From positions 62,001 through 126,000 of the forward strand of contig NZ_JAJFAT010000002.1 of the NCBI RefSeq assembly GCF_020711195.1: DNA of 64,000 bases, written 5' to 3'. Made by a program: the position numbers and the translations under genes. Positions 53,212-63,277 of the stretch are shown here, piece after piece. Source of the DNA: Halanaerobium polyolivorans. Lineage in GTDB: Bacteria; Bacillota; Halanaerobiia; Halanaerobiales; Halanaerobiaceae. The notes below the pieces were generated by a model. It saw only the letters and a list, made by a program, of their open reading frames with translations. It was not told where the DNA came from and made no database searches. The first letter of the stretch is position 1. Every line of letters begins with the position of its first letter.

Positions 53212-54316
53212 ATTTGTGTTTAGGATCTAAAGCATCTCTTAAACCATCTCCCAGAATATTATAACTTAATACTGTTAAGAAAATAAAAAAGCCGGGTAAT
53301 AAAAGCCAGGGGAAATCACTAATTTTAGTGATGTTTTGGGCTGCTGTTAACATATTACCCCAGCTTGCCGAAGGTTCTTGAATTCCTAAGCCTATAAAGC
53401 TCAATCCGCTTTCCATAATTATATAGCCAGGAATAGCAATTGTTGCTCTAATAATCACATAGGTAGTGGTAGCCGGCAAAATATGTTTGGCGATAATTCT
53501 CTTGTCTCTAGCTCCCATTGCTTTTGCTGCAGCAACATATTCTTTTTCTTTAACAGATAAAACCATCCCTCTAATAACTCTGGCCATTCCTGCCCAACCC
53601 TGAAAGGCTAAGATGGAAATAATTAAAAAGAAGCGAAAACCAGAAGAAATTTCAACAGGAAGTACAGCTGCTAAGGCTAAAAGCAGATAAAAACTCGGAA
53701 TTGACATAATTACTTCTACGATTCTCATTACTAAATTATCAATCCAGCCTCCATAATACCCTGAAATACCTCCAATAATTAAACCAAAAAAAGTTGTGAT
53801 TATAATAGCTCCAAAACCTATAAAAAGTGAAACCCTAGCTCCATAAAGAATTCGAGTAAAAAGGTCTCTACCATAATTATCACTTCCAAGTAAAAAGATT
53901 GGAATATCACCTTCTACCTGAAATAAATGGAGATCAGTATTAATGAGACCAAATAGTTGATACTCATCACCCCTAGTAAAAAATCTAAGTGGATATTTTT
54001 TTTCGCGATTTATTTCATAATCCGCCCAGCCTTTGACCTCAGTTTTGTAAATATAGGGTGATCTAAAACCAGCCTCATCTCTGATTTGAATTCTTGTTGG
54101 AGGGTGGAAAAATTTGTTTCGAAAATTTCGATTAGGAGAATATGGGGCAAAAAACGGAGCAAAAATGGCTAATATATATAATAATATAATTAAAAGAGCT
54201 GCACTAAGAGCAAATTTATTTTTTTTAAATATTTTCCATTTCCTTTTCCAGAGAAGATTATTTGATTTTAAAATATTTTCTTTTGTCTGTTTTGTAATTG
54301 ATTTTATTTGCTTCAT
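53210..54316 (-). CDS. oligopeptide ABC transporter permease, OppC/DppC type
   Basis: 368 residues, five to six spans. The EAA loop is AAKAMGARDKRIIAKHILP, and GSDNYGRDLFTRILYGARVS marks the type. A long external insertion between the first two spans (about residues 70-160) is larger than in E. coli OppC, as in other anaerobes. It pairs with the OppB-type permease upstream. The minus-strand ATG follows AGGTGTTTAA. No ATPase gene follows; rpoN lies convergent. Confidence 0.88.
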   Translation of the reverse strand: MKQIKSITKQTKENILKSNNLLWKRKWKIFKKNKFALSAALLIILLYILAIFAPFFAPYSPNRNFRNKFFHPPTRIQIRDEAGFRSPYIYKTEVKGWADYEINREKKYPLRFFTRGDEYQLFGLINTDLHLFQVEGDIPIFLLGSDNYGRDLFTRILYGARVSLFIGFGAIIITTFFGLIIGGISGYYGGWIDNLVMRIVEVIMSIPSFYLLLALAAVLPVEISSGFRFFLIISILAFQGWAGMARVIRGMVLSVKEKEYVAAAKAMGARDKRIIAKHILPATTTYVIIRATIAIPGYIIMESGLSFIGLGIQEPSASWGNMLTAAQNITKISDFPWLLLPGFFIFLTVLSYNILGDGLRDALDPKHK

Positions 54317-54369
54317 TTAAACACCTCAAACTTTGATATGAGTGTGTTTCTATTAAAATTTTGAGAGCT

Positions 54370-55338
54370 TTAATTATAATGAATACGAGGATCATTAACT
54401 GCTAATAATAAATCTGCTATTAAATTACCTATAACAAGCATTAAACTACCCATCATTAAACCTGCCATGGCTAAATAAAGGTCTTTTGACCTGACTGCAG
54501 TTAACATCAAGTTACCTAGACCAGGCCAACCTGTTACTATTTCGGTTAAAGCAGCTCCACTAAATAGAGAGCTAAGTTGAAGTCCAAACATAGTTATCAT
54601 GGGATTAATAGCATTACGAAAAGCATGTTTATTAATCACAGTACTTTCTTTAAGACCTTTAGCTCTGGCCGTCCTTATATAATCACTATTAATAACATCT
54701 AGCATTTGTCCTCTCATTTGTCTCATAATTGTGGCAGTACCAGCAGAACCAAGGACAATAGTTGGGACAATTAGATGACGTAAAATATCTAAAATCTGTT
54801 CTCTGGGAGTCATAAAATCATGCATAACACTTGTCATTCCACTTACAGGTAATGGTATATTATACCTTACAATTAAAAATAGTAATAATAGGGCAAAAAA
54901 GAAATTAGGAATGGAAAGCCCGATAAATGCTAAAACACTAAATAAATTGTCTAGAATATTATAGCGGTGAGTAGCAGAATAAATTGCAATTGGGATTGCA
55001 ATTACCCAGGCAAATACCATTGCGGATAATGATAAAATTAAGGTATTAAAAAGTCTGCTGCCAATAATTTGAGTTACCGGCACCCTATAACTAAATGATT
55101 CACCTAAATTACCCTGAAGAGTTTGACCCAGCCAGGCAAAATACTGGGTCATTATTCCTTCATTTAAACCGAAATCTTCTTCCATACTTTCAATTAATTC
55201 CCTAGAAATATCTGGATTCATTCGCATTTGATCTAAATAATTACCTGGAGAAAGCTGCATAATAAAAAAGGAAAGCATTGAAATCACCAGCAAAAGAGGA
55301 ATTACAATTAAAATCCTTCTCAATATATAAGTTTTCAT
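54370..55338 (-). CDS. oligopeptide ABC transporter permease, OppB/DppB type
   Basis: 322 residues, six spans. The family start TYILRRILIVIPLLLVISMLSF and the EAA loop RTARAKGLKESTVINKHAFRNA (in part, TARAKGLKESTVINKHAF) are clear. It lies five bases after the binding-protein gene and 53 bases before the second permease. Substrate may be peptides or other small solutes; some such systems carry oligosaccharides. Confidence 0.9.
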   Translation of the reverse strand: MKTYILRRILIVIPLLLVISMLSFFIMQLSPGNYLDQMRMNPDISRELIESMEEDFGLNEGIMTQYFAWLGQTLQGNLGESFSYRVPVTQIIGSRLFNTLILSLSAMVFAWVIAIPIAIYSATHRYNILDNLFSVLAFIGLSIPNFFFALLLLFLIVRYNIPLPVSGMTSVMHDFMTPREQILDILRHLIVPTIVLGSAGTATIMRQMRGQMLDVINSDYIRTARAKGLKESTVINKHAFRNAINPMITMFGLQLSSLFSGAALTEIVTGWPGLGNLMLTAVRSKDLYLAMAGLMMGSLMLVIGNLIADLLLAVNDPRIHYN

Positions 55339-55343
55339 ATTAG

Positions 55344-57068
55344 TTAATTCTCCAGATATAATTCATAAATATTCCAAAGAACTCCACCATAAGCTGTTGT
55401 TTCAGTATTTTTTAGTTGATCTCGAACAGCATAGATATTATTTGGAGTTACTGTATAGATAACAGGAAGTTGTTCAGCAACTATTTCCTGGAATTCATTA
55501 TAGTATTTAACTCTTTCTTCAGTTTCTACTGTTGAAACTCCCTTTTTAAATAATTCATCAATTCTTGCTTCCCATTCTGTTGCTGCTTCTTCTTGAACTG
55601 GGTTCCACATATGGAGATGCCCGTGAGAAGGCCATACATTTGCACCTGCATGAGGTTCAACCCCACCTGTTAAACCAATTAATACACTGTCATAATCCCA
55701 ATCACTTTCCATATGACTGATCAATCTATTAAAGTCAATTGGGTTAGAATTAATCTTCATGCCAAGCTCTCTTAATTCTGTTGCAATAATATTTAATAAA
55801 GTTTCTCTTGTTTCATTACCTGCATTTGTCAGTATATTAAATTCTACCTTTCTACCATCTTGATCAATTAATCGACCATTATCATCCCAGCTAAAACCAC
55901 CTTTTTTTAATTCTTCTCTTGCTTTTTCTAAATTATAAGGGTATTTTTTAACAGCTTCATTTAAAAAGACCTGGTTAGGCGCACTAATTGGACTCCACTG
56001 CTTACTACCCTGACCTGCCAAAGCTTGATTTATCATTGTTTCTTTATCCATTGAATAAGCAACTGCTCTTCTAAAATTAAGATTAGTAAACCATTCATAT
56101 TTCCAGGGCTGTTTTTCTAGATTTGGATTGCGAGGATTCATATTAAAAACTAAAAAATTTGTACTAAATGAGGGTCCACCATCAATAATCGAGTAATCAC
56201 TTCTTGCTGATTGTTGTTTAAGTCTATTATAATCGATACCTCTGACCCCAAGGGTATGTGTTTCACCTCTTTCAAAAAGAAGAGTATCGGTTTCCTGGCT
56301 GCCAACTATAATTCTTACCCATCTATCAATATAAGGTAATGTTTTACCTTCGGAATCCTGACGCCAGTAATGTTCATTTTTTTCCATTACAATTCTTTCA
56401 CCATTTCTGTAATCGGCAAGTTTATAGGGTCCAGTACCAACAATTTCTGAAGGATCAGTATTGATTCCCCAGGTAGAATTAAAATTACCTTTTTGCCAAG
56501 GTTCATATAATTTGTGTTTTGGTAGAATCATTAAAGTCATAGAATTTAAAAAAGGTGCAAAAGTCTCTGCCAGTTCAAATTCAACAGTATATTTATCGAT
56601 TTTCCTATATTCTGGGAACTCTCCGTCAATAATTAAGCCATCCCTAGCGCTGGTAGGGATATCTTTATCACTTATCAAATCAAAAGTAAAAATAACATCA
56701 TCAGCAGTAAATTCCTGACCATCATTCCATTTGACACCTTCTCTTAAATAAAATCTGTATGTTTTTCCATCCTCACTAATTTCCCAATCTTTTGCTAAAC
56801 GACTTTCAATTTCTGTAGTTATTCCATTTCTTCCTACTAGACCTTCGAAAATATAGCCATCAATAACTTCTGAAGAAGAGGTTTCTTTAGCAATTAAAGT
56901 ATTAAAAGTTTTTGGGTCACCTAATAATGTAGTTATTAATGTACCACCATGATTACCCTGTTCTCTTTGAGATATCCAGGGGTCTTTTAGTTCAATATCT
57001 TCTGCTGCAGTTGATATTGCAAAGTTAAAAAATAATATTATTGTTAGAATGAATACCATCTTTTTCAT
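55344..57068 (-). CDS. extracellular solute-binding protein, family 5
   Basis: 574 residues: signal peptide (KKMVFILTIILFFNFAISTAAE), then an oligopeptide-binding (SBP_bac_5) fold with TLITTLLGDPKTFNTL, FYLREGVKWNDGQEFTADDV and VGTGPYKLADYRNGER. The lack of a lipobox cysteine after the signal implies it is not a standard lipoprotein. AAGGGAGAG precedes its ATG. It is the first gene of the operon and faces the WYL regulator divergently, which may control it. Confidence 0.9.
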   Translation of the reverse strand: MKKMVFILTIILFFNFAISTAAEDIELKDPWISQREQGNHGGTLITTLLGDPKTFNTLIAKETSSSEVIDGYIFEGLVGRNGITTEIESRLAKDWEISEDGKTYRFYLREGVKWNDGQEFTADDVIFTFDLISDKDIPTSARDGLIIDGEFPEYRKIDKYTVEFELAETFAPFLNSMTLMILPKHKLYEPWQKGNFNSTWGINTDPSEIVGTGPYKLADYRNGERIVMEKNEHYWRQDSEGKTLPYIDRWVRIIVGSQETDTLLFERGETHTLGVRGIDYNRLKQQSARSDYSIIDGGPSFSTNFLVFNMNPRNPNLEKQPWKYEWFTNLNFRRAVAYSMDKETMINQALAGQGSKQWSPISAPNQVFLNEAVKKYPYNLEKAREELKKGGFSWDDNGRLIDQDGRKVEFNILTNAGNETRETLLNIIATELRELGMKINSNPIDFNRLISHMESDWDYDSVLIGLTGGVEPHAGANVWPSHGHLHMWNPVQEEAATEWEARIDELFKKGVSTVETEERVKYYNEFQEIVAEQLPVIYTVTPNNIYAVRDQLKNTETTAYGGVLWNIYELYLEN

Positions 57069-57344
57069 TTTCGACTCTCCCTTATAATTTGATTGAGAAA
57101 TACTTCTTAATAATGTATATTCTAGTTATTAAGATGATTTCCTGCAAAATTACTCTTTAATTTAGATAATTCGAGTTAAAATAGCTTATATAATCAAAAT
57201 GAAGCAAATTGAGCTAATTAACTGCATAAGTTTTTTAAAATAAGCAAGTAATGTTAAATTATGAAGGGAAATTAACTTTTTTAATGAATATAATAATTAG
57301 ACTGCTATATTTTTAGCAAATAATTATAAAGGAGAGTTTTAATA
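57069..57344. promoter_or_regulatory. divergent control region of the peptide ABC operon and WYL regulator
   Basis: A/T-rich gap of 276 bases. CTTAATAA (57106-57113) and TTATTAAG (57126-57133) form an inverted repeat with a 12-base spacer about 40 bases before the binding-protein gene, a possible operator. No strong promoter matches. Confidence 0.4.
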
Positions 57345-58319
57345 ATGGCAGATAAAAACAGGATATTTAGAATTATAAAAATTATGATGCTATTAAATGA
57401 ACCATACAATAAATGGAATGCCAAAAAAATAGCAGATTATTTTGATATTTCAATTAGAACCTTTCATAGAGATAAAAGCTTGATGGAAGAATTAGGAATT
57501 CCTATTTACTATGACCATAATTTAAAAGCTTATAGAATTTTAGATAATTTTAGATTAAAAAGTCCTGATTTAGATGCAGAAGAAACAGAAGCCGTTTTTT
57601 TAGCAGCTAAAGAATATCAAAATAGGAATTTCCCGATGAAAGTTGAACTAGAATCTGCCCTGGCTAAAATATTTAATTCACTACCAGAATACTTAAAAGG
57701 CAGTATTGGTACTTATATAAAAAATTATGAGATAATTTCTGATCCCTTTGTTAAATTAGAAAAACATCAGCAAAAATTTAAAAAAATTAAAGAGGCGATG
57801 AGCAGCAATTTGAAAATCAGGGTGAAATATTATTCAATGAGCAGTGATGAAATAAGAGAGAGAAAATTAAATTGCTATAATTTGTTTTTTAATAGTGGTG
57901 CCCCCTATCTTTCTGCTTACTGCCATCTTAGAGGAGAAACCAGATTTTTTAGAATCGATAGGATTAAAGAAATAAAGATATTAAAAGAGCAATATCAGAT
58001 ACCTGAAAACTATTCTTTAGATGATGAATTGTCTGCTGCCTGGGGAGTTGAACAGGGAGAAGAGGAATTTGATTTAAAGATTAAGTTTAGTGGTAGAGCA
58101 GCTAGATTTGTTCCAGAATATCACTGGAGTGATAAGCAAACGATTGAAAGAATAAATAATAATGAAATTATATTTTCCATAAAAACAAGCAGTAAAGAAG
58201 AAATTAAAAGTTGGATATTAGGTTTTGGCTCTAATGCGGAAATTTTAGAGCCCAAAAAATTAAGAAAGGAATTGAAGACTGAAGTTAAAGATATCTTAAA
58301 AAAATATCAGACTAATTAA
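57345..58319 (+). CDS. WYL-domain transcriptional regulator
   Basis: 324 residues. A DeoR-like winged helix (residues 1-65; NAKKIADYFDISIRTFHRDKSLM) is followed by a WYL domain near 150-225 (RVKYYSMSSDEIRER, FFRIDRIKEIKIL) and a WCX-type C-terminal extension. WYL proteins bind small ligands or nucleic acids. It is divergent from the peptide ABC operon, its most likely target. GGAGAG before the ATG. Confidence 0.85.
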   Translation: MADKNRIFRIIKIMMLLNEPYNKWNAKKIADYFDISIRTFHRDKSLMEELGIPIYYDHNLKAYRILDNFRLKSPDLDAEETEAVFLAAKEYQNRNFPMKVELESALAKIFNSLPEYLKGSIGTYIKNYEIISDPFVKLEKHQQKFKKIKEAMSSNLKIRVKYYSMSSDEIRERKLNCYNLFFNSGAPYLSAYCHLRGETRFFRIDRIKEIKILKEQYQIPENYSLDDELSAAWGVEQGEEEFDLKIKFSGRAARFVPEYHWSDKQTIERINNNEIIFSIKTSSKEEIKSWILGFGSNAEILEPKKLRKELKTEVKDILKKYQTN

Positions 58320-58361
58320 AATTTATTTATAATCTATTAAAATTTTAGGAGGATGATCATA

Positions 58362-58700
58362 GTGCCTTATTTAAAAGTACAGACAAATCAAGAGGTAGCA
58401 TCAAAAGAAGCTTTTCTCAAAAAATTATCTAAAGAAAGTGCAGAAGCTCTTTCCAAAGCAGAAAATTATATTATGCTTAATTTAGAAGCAGAAAAAGAAA
58501 TGTTTTTTGCTGGAACATTAGAGCCTTGTGTGTTTATGGAAGTTAAAAGTATTGGTTTAGAAGAGTCAATGACAGCAGCTTTGTCAGAGTTTTTATGTAA
58601 TTTTATGGAAAAAGAGCTAAATGTTAAACAAAACAGAATCTATATAGAATTTAATGATGCTCCAGGTAAAATGTGGGGTTGGAATGGTAGTACTTTTTAA
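58362..58700 (+). CDS. MIF/phenylpyruvate tautomerase-like protein
   Basis: 112 residues. The start is chosen at GTG 58362, nine bases after AGGAGG, because this places proline right after the first methionine (MPYLKVQT), the catalytic Pro1 of the tautomerase superfamily. Length and VKQNRIYIEFNDAPGKMWGWNG near the end (seen as NRIYIEF and MWGWNGSTF) fit the MIF group. Starting at ATG 58353 would bury Pro1. Function in bacteria is uncertain; tautomerase activity is expected. Confidence 0.85.
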   Translation: MPYLKVQTNQEVASKEAFLKKLSKESAEALSKAENYIMLNLEAEKEMFFAGTLEPCVFMEVKSIGLEESMTAALSEFLCNFMEKELNVKQNRIYIEFNDAPGKMWGWNGSTF

Positions 58701-58733
58701 CGTGACTTTAGTTAAAACAATTTTTTGCACTAC

Positions 58734-58760
58734 AGCAGTACTTTAAGGTGCTGCTTTTTT
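58734..58760 (+). terminator. terminator after the tautomerase gene
   Basis: AGCAGTACT and GGTGCTGCT pair with G-T pairs around TTAA, followed by T's. Confidence 0.75.
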
Positions 58761-58874
58761 CTTTATTAACAAGGAATATTTCTATATTTATCGAATATTA
58801 GTAATATAGAGATAGCTTTTATAAAGTGATTTTCGATTATAAATACTAAAGTTTTGATTAGAGGAGGCGGTAAT

Positions 58875-60215
58875 TTGAAAGCATTTAAAGCTTATGATAT
58901 AAGAGGAGTTTATAATAAAGATTTTGCTAAAGAAGATGTATATAAAATAGGTTACTTTCTGCCAAAATTATTAGCAGCTGATAAGGTTTTAGTTGGCTAT
59001 GATGATAGAGAATCTACTCCAGAGGTTTTTGAAGCTCTTGCAGAAGGTATTACAGATCAGGGAGCTGATGTATATAAAATCGGCTATGCTACCACACCTA
59101 TGGTCTATTTTGGTACAGCAAAACACAACTATAAAGCGTCAGTTATGATTACTGCATCACATAATCCTCCCGAGTATAATGGGCTAAAAATTTCACGAGA
59201 AAATGCTTTGCCGGTAGGTTATGATTCTGGCTTAAAAGAGTTGGAAGAGATGATAGAGCAGGAAGAGATAAATGCAGTTGGCAAAAAGAAAAAAGGTAAT
59301 ATTTTAGAACATGACATCAAAAATGAATATATAGAGTTTTTACAAGCTTATTTACCAGATCTTTCAGAATTAAATTTAGCTATTGATGTTTCAAATGGAA
59401 TGGCAGCAATATTGACCAAGCAAATTTTTGGTCAAAAACCACATTATCTATATAACGAAGTAGATGGGACATTTCCAAATCATGAAGCAAATCCTTTAAA
59501 TGCAGAAAACAGAGAAGAATTAAGAAAATTACTTTTAGCAAAAAAATCTGATCTTGGCTTGATCTTTGATGGTGATGGAGACAGGGTAATGTTCTTAGAT
59601 GAGAAGGGAGAATTCATCGCCCCTGATTTAATTATTGCTCTGCTCGCAGAATATTTTATCAATCAGGATAAAGGGAAAAATATTCTATATGATATTAGGA
59701 CTTCCTGGTCAGTTAAAGAGCATATTGAAGATTTAGGTGGCAGTACTCATATGTGGAAAGTAGGTCATGCTTATGCAAAACTAAAATTGCGAGAAATTGA
59801 TGGAATATGTGGTGGAGAATTAGCTGGCCATTATTACTACAAGGATTTCTTTTATTGTGATTCAGGTATGCTGACTGCTTTAATTGTCTTAAATGTAGCT
59901 GCAAGGCTGAAAAAAGAAGGGAAAAGCATTTCTGAGCTAATAAATGATCTTGATAAATATGCTAATTCTGGTGAGGTTAATTTCAAAATTGAAGCCAAAA
60001 AAGAGCTAATGGAAAAATTAAAAGATCATTATTTAAGCACAAAAGAGCCAAAAAGGTTTTTTGACTTTGATGGTTATAGAATTGAGTATGAAAACTGGTG
60101 GTTTAATGTCAGACCTTCAAATACTGAACCATATTTGAGGCTGGTAGTTGAAGCTAAAAGCCAGGAACTATTAGAAGAAAAACTAGCTGAGATCAAAAGT
60201 ATTATGAATCTTTAA
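58875..60215 (+). CDS. phosphomannomutase/phosphoglucomutase
   Basis: About 446 residues of the alpha-D-phosphohexomutase family. FKAYDIRGVYNKDF at the start, the phosphoserine loop ITASHNPPEYNG near 90-101, metal loop FDGDGDRVMF near 230, sugar loop GGELAGHYYY near 315 and phosphate loop RPSNTEPYLRL near 415 are all present. It interconverts hexose 1- and 6-phosphates for glycan or glycogen synthesis. TTG 58875 lies seven bases after GAGGAGG. Confidence 0.92.
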   Translation: MKAFKAYDIRGVYNKDFAKEDVYKIGYFLPKLLAADKVLVGYDDRESTPEVFEALAEGITDQGADVYKIGYATTPMVYFGTAKHNYKASVMITASHNPPEYNGLKISRENALPVGYDSGLKELEEMIEQEEINAVGKKKKGNILEHDIKNEYIEFLQAYLPDLSELNLAIDVSNGMAAILTKQIFGQKPHYLYNEVDGTFPNHEANPLNAENREELRKLLLAKKSDLGLIFDGDGDRVMFLDEKGEFIAPDLIIALLAEYFINQDKGKNILYDIRTSWSVKEHIEDLGGSTHMWKVGHAYAKLKLREIDGICGGELAGHYYYKDFFYCDSGMLTALIVLNVAARLKKEGKSISELINDLDKYANSGEVNFKIEAKKELMEKLKDHYLSTKEPKRFFDFDGYRIEYENWWFNVRPSNTEPYLRLVVEAKSQELLEEKLAEIKSIMNL

Positions 60216-60257
60216 ATTTTATTAATAAAGAGACTTCTATAGAAAGGAGCGGGTTTT

Positions 60258-61046
60258 ATGCATATCCCAGTTAAAGAATGGTATAATGCTGTTCAGACAA
60301 GATATTCTCATCAAAAATTTTCCACAAAAAATATTAAAGCCTATACTCAAAAAACGCTGGAGAATACTATTTATTCACTTAATCAGGTATATCCTGAGGT
60401 AAGGTTAGAGCTTTACAGTAGTTCGATTCAAGATATTTTACCTGCTTTAAATGGTAAGTATGGTAACTTTACTGATAGTCCTGCTTTTTTGGCGGTAATT
60501 ATCAAAGATGAGGGTGAACACCGCTGGACAAAAGCTGGTTATATTGGTGAGGCTGCAATACTTGAGGCAACAGCTGATGGTTTAGGAACCTGTTGGATTG
60601 GAGCAAATTATGTTACAGAAAAATCTTTAATTGATATTAATCTCCATCCTGGAGAACAGTTAATTGCTGTAAGTCCTTTAGGTTATTCATCTGAAGGTTA
60701 TAGTTTTACTAGGCACTTTATTTCAAAACTATTCCCCAATAGAGACCGAAAAGATTTAGATGTTCTTTGTCCAAATGGCTATAATGATGAATGGCCTGGC
60801 TGGGTAAAAAACGCTATTCAAACAGCTAGAGCTGCACCATCAAGGTTAAATAGGCAGCCTTGGCGCTTTTATTATGGTGATGATAGAATAGTTGTTGATT
60901 ATGCCGGTGAACCCTCTGAGTATAAAAGTCTTGAGTGTGGGATAGCACTTCTCCACCTGCAGATTGGAGCTATGGATGGAGGAGCAGAAGGGAATATAGT
61001 ATTTGGTGATGTAGGACTTGCTTCTTTTGTAAAGAAACATTATTAA
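60258..61046 (+). CDS. nitroreductase-family protein
   Basis: 262 residues of the putative TM-nitroreductase group. RYSHQKF near the start is the FMN-contact arginine region; YIGEAAILEATADGLGTCWIG in the middle (seen as ATADGLGTCWIG) and ARAAPSRLNRQPWRFY near 195-211 fit two half-domains. It probably binds FMN and reduces a small compound with NAD(P)H; the substrate is unknown. AAAGGAGCGGG precedes the ATG. Confidence 0.8.
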   Translation: MHIPVKEWYNAVQTRYSHQKFSTKNIKAYTQKTLENTIYSLNQVYPEVRLELYSSSIQDILPALNGKYGNFTDSPAFLAVIIKDEGEHRWTKAGYIGEAAILEATADGLGTCWIGANYVTEKSLIDINLHPGEQLIAVSPLGYSSEGYSFTRHFISKLFPNRDRKDLDVLCPNGYNDEWPGWVKNAIQTARAAPSRLNRQPWRFYYGDDRIVVDYAGEPSEYKSLECGIALLHLQIGAMDGGAEGNIVFGDVGLASFVKKHY

Positions 61047-61073
61047 AGATTAGACTAAAATTAAACTTATTAG

Positions 61074-61102
61074 ACCGCAGATGAAATAAGCTGCGGTTTT
61101 TT
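61074..61102 (+). terminator. terminator after the nitroreductase gene
   Basis: ACCGCAG and CTGCGGT pair around a ten-base loop, followed by TTTTT. Confidence 0.88.
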
Positions 61103-61199
61103 AAATTTAATTAAAATACTCAAGATAAATAAAGAGGATTTAAAGTCTTTCTCTTGAAATATATAAAATAAGAAATTAATAATTTTTGGGGGTCAAAAA

Positions 61200-62333
61200 A
61201 TGCAGTATAGAGATATGGGTAGTCTAGATTTAAAGGTATCAGTTTTAGGGTTTGGGGCAATGCGTTTACCAGTAATAGATAATAATTCAGCAAATATAGA
61301 TAAAGAAAAAGCACTTAAAATGATCCGTTATTCAATTGACAAAGGGGTTAATTATATTGATACCGCCTGGCCATATCACCAGGGAGAAAGTGAGAGATTT
61401 CTGGCTGAAGTTCTCAAAGATGGTTATAGAGAGAAGATTTATCTAGCAAGCAAATTACCTATTTGGGAAATTGAAAAAAAGGAAGAACTGGATCAATATT
61501 TAAATAAACAGCTTGAAAAGTTAGAAGTTGAGAGTATTGATTTTTATTTACTTCATGCTTTAAATAAAAAAAGATGGGCTAAGGTAAAAAGACTTGAAAT
61601 ACTTGCTTGGCTTGAAGAAAAAGCTGAGCAAGGAAAGATTAAGTACATTGGTTTTTCTTTTCATGATAGTTATGATATTTTTTCAGAAATACTAAACTCT
61701 TATCAGTGGGATTTCTGTCAGATACAATATAATTATTTAGACACGGAATATCAGGCAGGCCAAAAAGGACTTAAAAAAGCCTTTGAAAAAGATATTGCTG
61801 TGATAGTTATGGAACCACTTAGAGGAGGCTGGCTTGCTCAAGAACCACCTCGAAATGTCAAAGAAATTTTTGCAAAGACAAATAAAGATTGGAATGCTGT
61901 CGAATGGGCATTACATTGGCTTTGGAGTCAAAAAGAAGTTTCACTTGTTTTAAGTGGTATGAGTAATCTTGAGCAGGTAAAAGAAAATATTAAAATTGCT
62001 GAAGAATCCGAGCTAGGTCTTTTAAGTGAAAATGATTATAATATGATGGAAAAAGCAGCTGAAAAAATGAGAGGTCCTATTAGCTGTACAAGATGTGAAT
62101 ACTGTCTGCCCTGTCCAGAAGAAGTTAATATTCCTGAGATTTTTCATTTATATAATAAAGCAAAATTAATGGGTGAAGAAGAAAAAATGGCAGACAAATA
62201 TTATGAACTTGATGATAAAACTAGGGCAGATAATTGTATAGAATGTCAGCAATGTGAGGCTGTTTGTCCCCAAAATATAGAAATTATTGAGCTGTTAAAG
62301 CAAGCAGAAGATTTTTTTAGCGAGTATAAGTGA
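61200..62333 (+). CDS. aldo/keto reductase with ferredoxin-like C-terminus
   Basis: 377 residues. Residues 1-280 form the aldo/keto reductase barrel: GFGAMRLP, DTAWPYHQGESE with the catalytic tyrosine, and the active-site lysine in LASKLP. The last 90 residues carry cysteine motifs CTRCEYCLPCPEEVNIP and CIECQQCEAVCPQNI, typical of Fe-S-bearing reductases of anaerobes. It may pass electrons between ferredoxin and an alcohol/aldehyde or act on NADP. GGGGG precedes the ATG. Confidence 0.9.
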   Translation: MQYRDMGSLDLKVSVLGFGAMRLPVIDNNSANIDKEKALKMIRYSIDKGVNYIDTAWPYHQGESERFLAEVLKDGYREKIYLASKLPIWEIEKKEELDQYLNKQLEKLEVESIDFYLLHALNKKRWAKVKRLEILAWLEEKAEQGKIKYIGFSFHDSYDIFSEILNSYQWDFCQIQYNYLDTEYQAGQKGLKKAFEKDIAVIVMEPLRGGWLAQEPPRNVKEIFAKTNKDWNAVEWALHWLWSQKEVSLVLSGMSNLEQVKENIKIAEESELGLLSENDYNMMEKAAEKMRGPISCTRCEYCLPCPEEVNIPEIFHLYNKAKLMGEEEKMADKYYELDDKTRADNCIECQQCEAVCPQNIEIIELLKQAEDFFSEYK

Positions 62334-62383
62334 AATTATTAAATTCTTGTTTTAATTTTATTTGTTTTAGGAGTTGATCAGAT

Positions 62384-63277
62384 TTGACTAAGAAAGTTAA
62401 GTTTATTTATAATCCTGCTGCAGGTGATAGAAGTGTAATTAGATATCTGGATAATTTTTTTGAGAAATTTCAGTCAGCAGGTTTTAAATTAGATGTATAT
62501 AGAAGTATGGAAGAAGGAGATTTTCGGAATGGGCTTGATGACCTAAGTGAAGATCATAAAGCTATTATCATTGCTGGAGGTGATGGTTCTGCCAGTAATG
62601 TAATTAATATCATGCAGCAGAAAAATATCGAGCTACCTTTGGGAATTATTCCAACAGGTACAGCCAATGATTTTGCATCATATATAGGTATGAGTGAAAA
62701 TATTGAAAGAAGTATTGATACTATTTTGAAATGGAAGATTAAAGAAGTTGATATTGGAAGAGTAAATGATAGATTTTTTCTTAATGTATGTGCAGGTGGT
62801 GTTATATCTAATATTGCTCATCGCACAGAAACTGAAATGAAAAACCGATTAGGTAAGGTTGCATATTATCTTTATGGTTTAAAAGAATTAACAAATATCA
62901 AACCTATGGCCTTGAAAATAACAAGCTCACAAAGGGAGATCAGTGGCGAATTTTTAGCTTTTTTTATCTTTAATAGTAAAGATGCTGGTGGTTTTAAAAA
63001 TATTGCTCAATTTGCATCGATTGATGATGGTCTTTTTGATTTAATTGCTATTAAATCTGCTAATATTATAAAGATTAGTTCTGTTATTGCAGATCTTTTA
63101 CAGGGTAAAAATATTAATAATGATAATATAATTTATATTCAAGATGAGTATTTTAAAATAGAAAAAATAGGTGATGATAGAGCTATAGAACATTGTGATA
63201 TAGATGGAGAAAAGGGGCCGAGATTCCCCCTGGAAATACAATTACTACCAAAGGCTCACAAAATAATTAGTGGTTGA
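62384..63277 (+). CDS. diacylglycerol/lipid kinase (YegS/BmrU type)
   Basis: 297 residues. KFIYNPAAGDRS at the start, the GGDGSASNVIN nucleotide loop near 65 and GIIPTGTANDFA near 87-98 are typical. It phosphorylates diacylglycerol or a related lipid at the membrane. TTG start after TAGGAGTTGAT. Resembles the NAD-kinase fold of AcoX at 9.2 kb in its first domain, but the two are otherwise distinct. Confidence 0.9.
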   Translation: MTKKVKFIYNPAAGDRSVIRYLDNFFEKFQSAGFKLDVYRSMEEGDFRNGLDDLSEDHKAIIIAGGDGSASNVINIMQQKNIELPLGIIPTGTANDFASYIGMSENIERSIDTILKWKIKEVDIGRVNDRFFLNVCAGGVISNIAHRTETEMKNRLGKVAYYLYGLKELTNIKPMALKITSSQREISGEFLAFFIFNSKDAGGFKNIAQFASIDDGLFDLIAIKSANIIKISSVIADLLQGKNINNDNIIYIQDEYFKIEKIGDDRAIEHCDIDGEKGPRFPLEIQLLPKAHKIISG

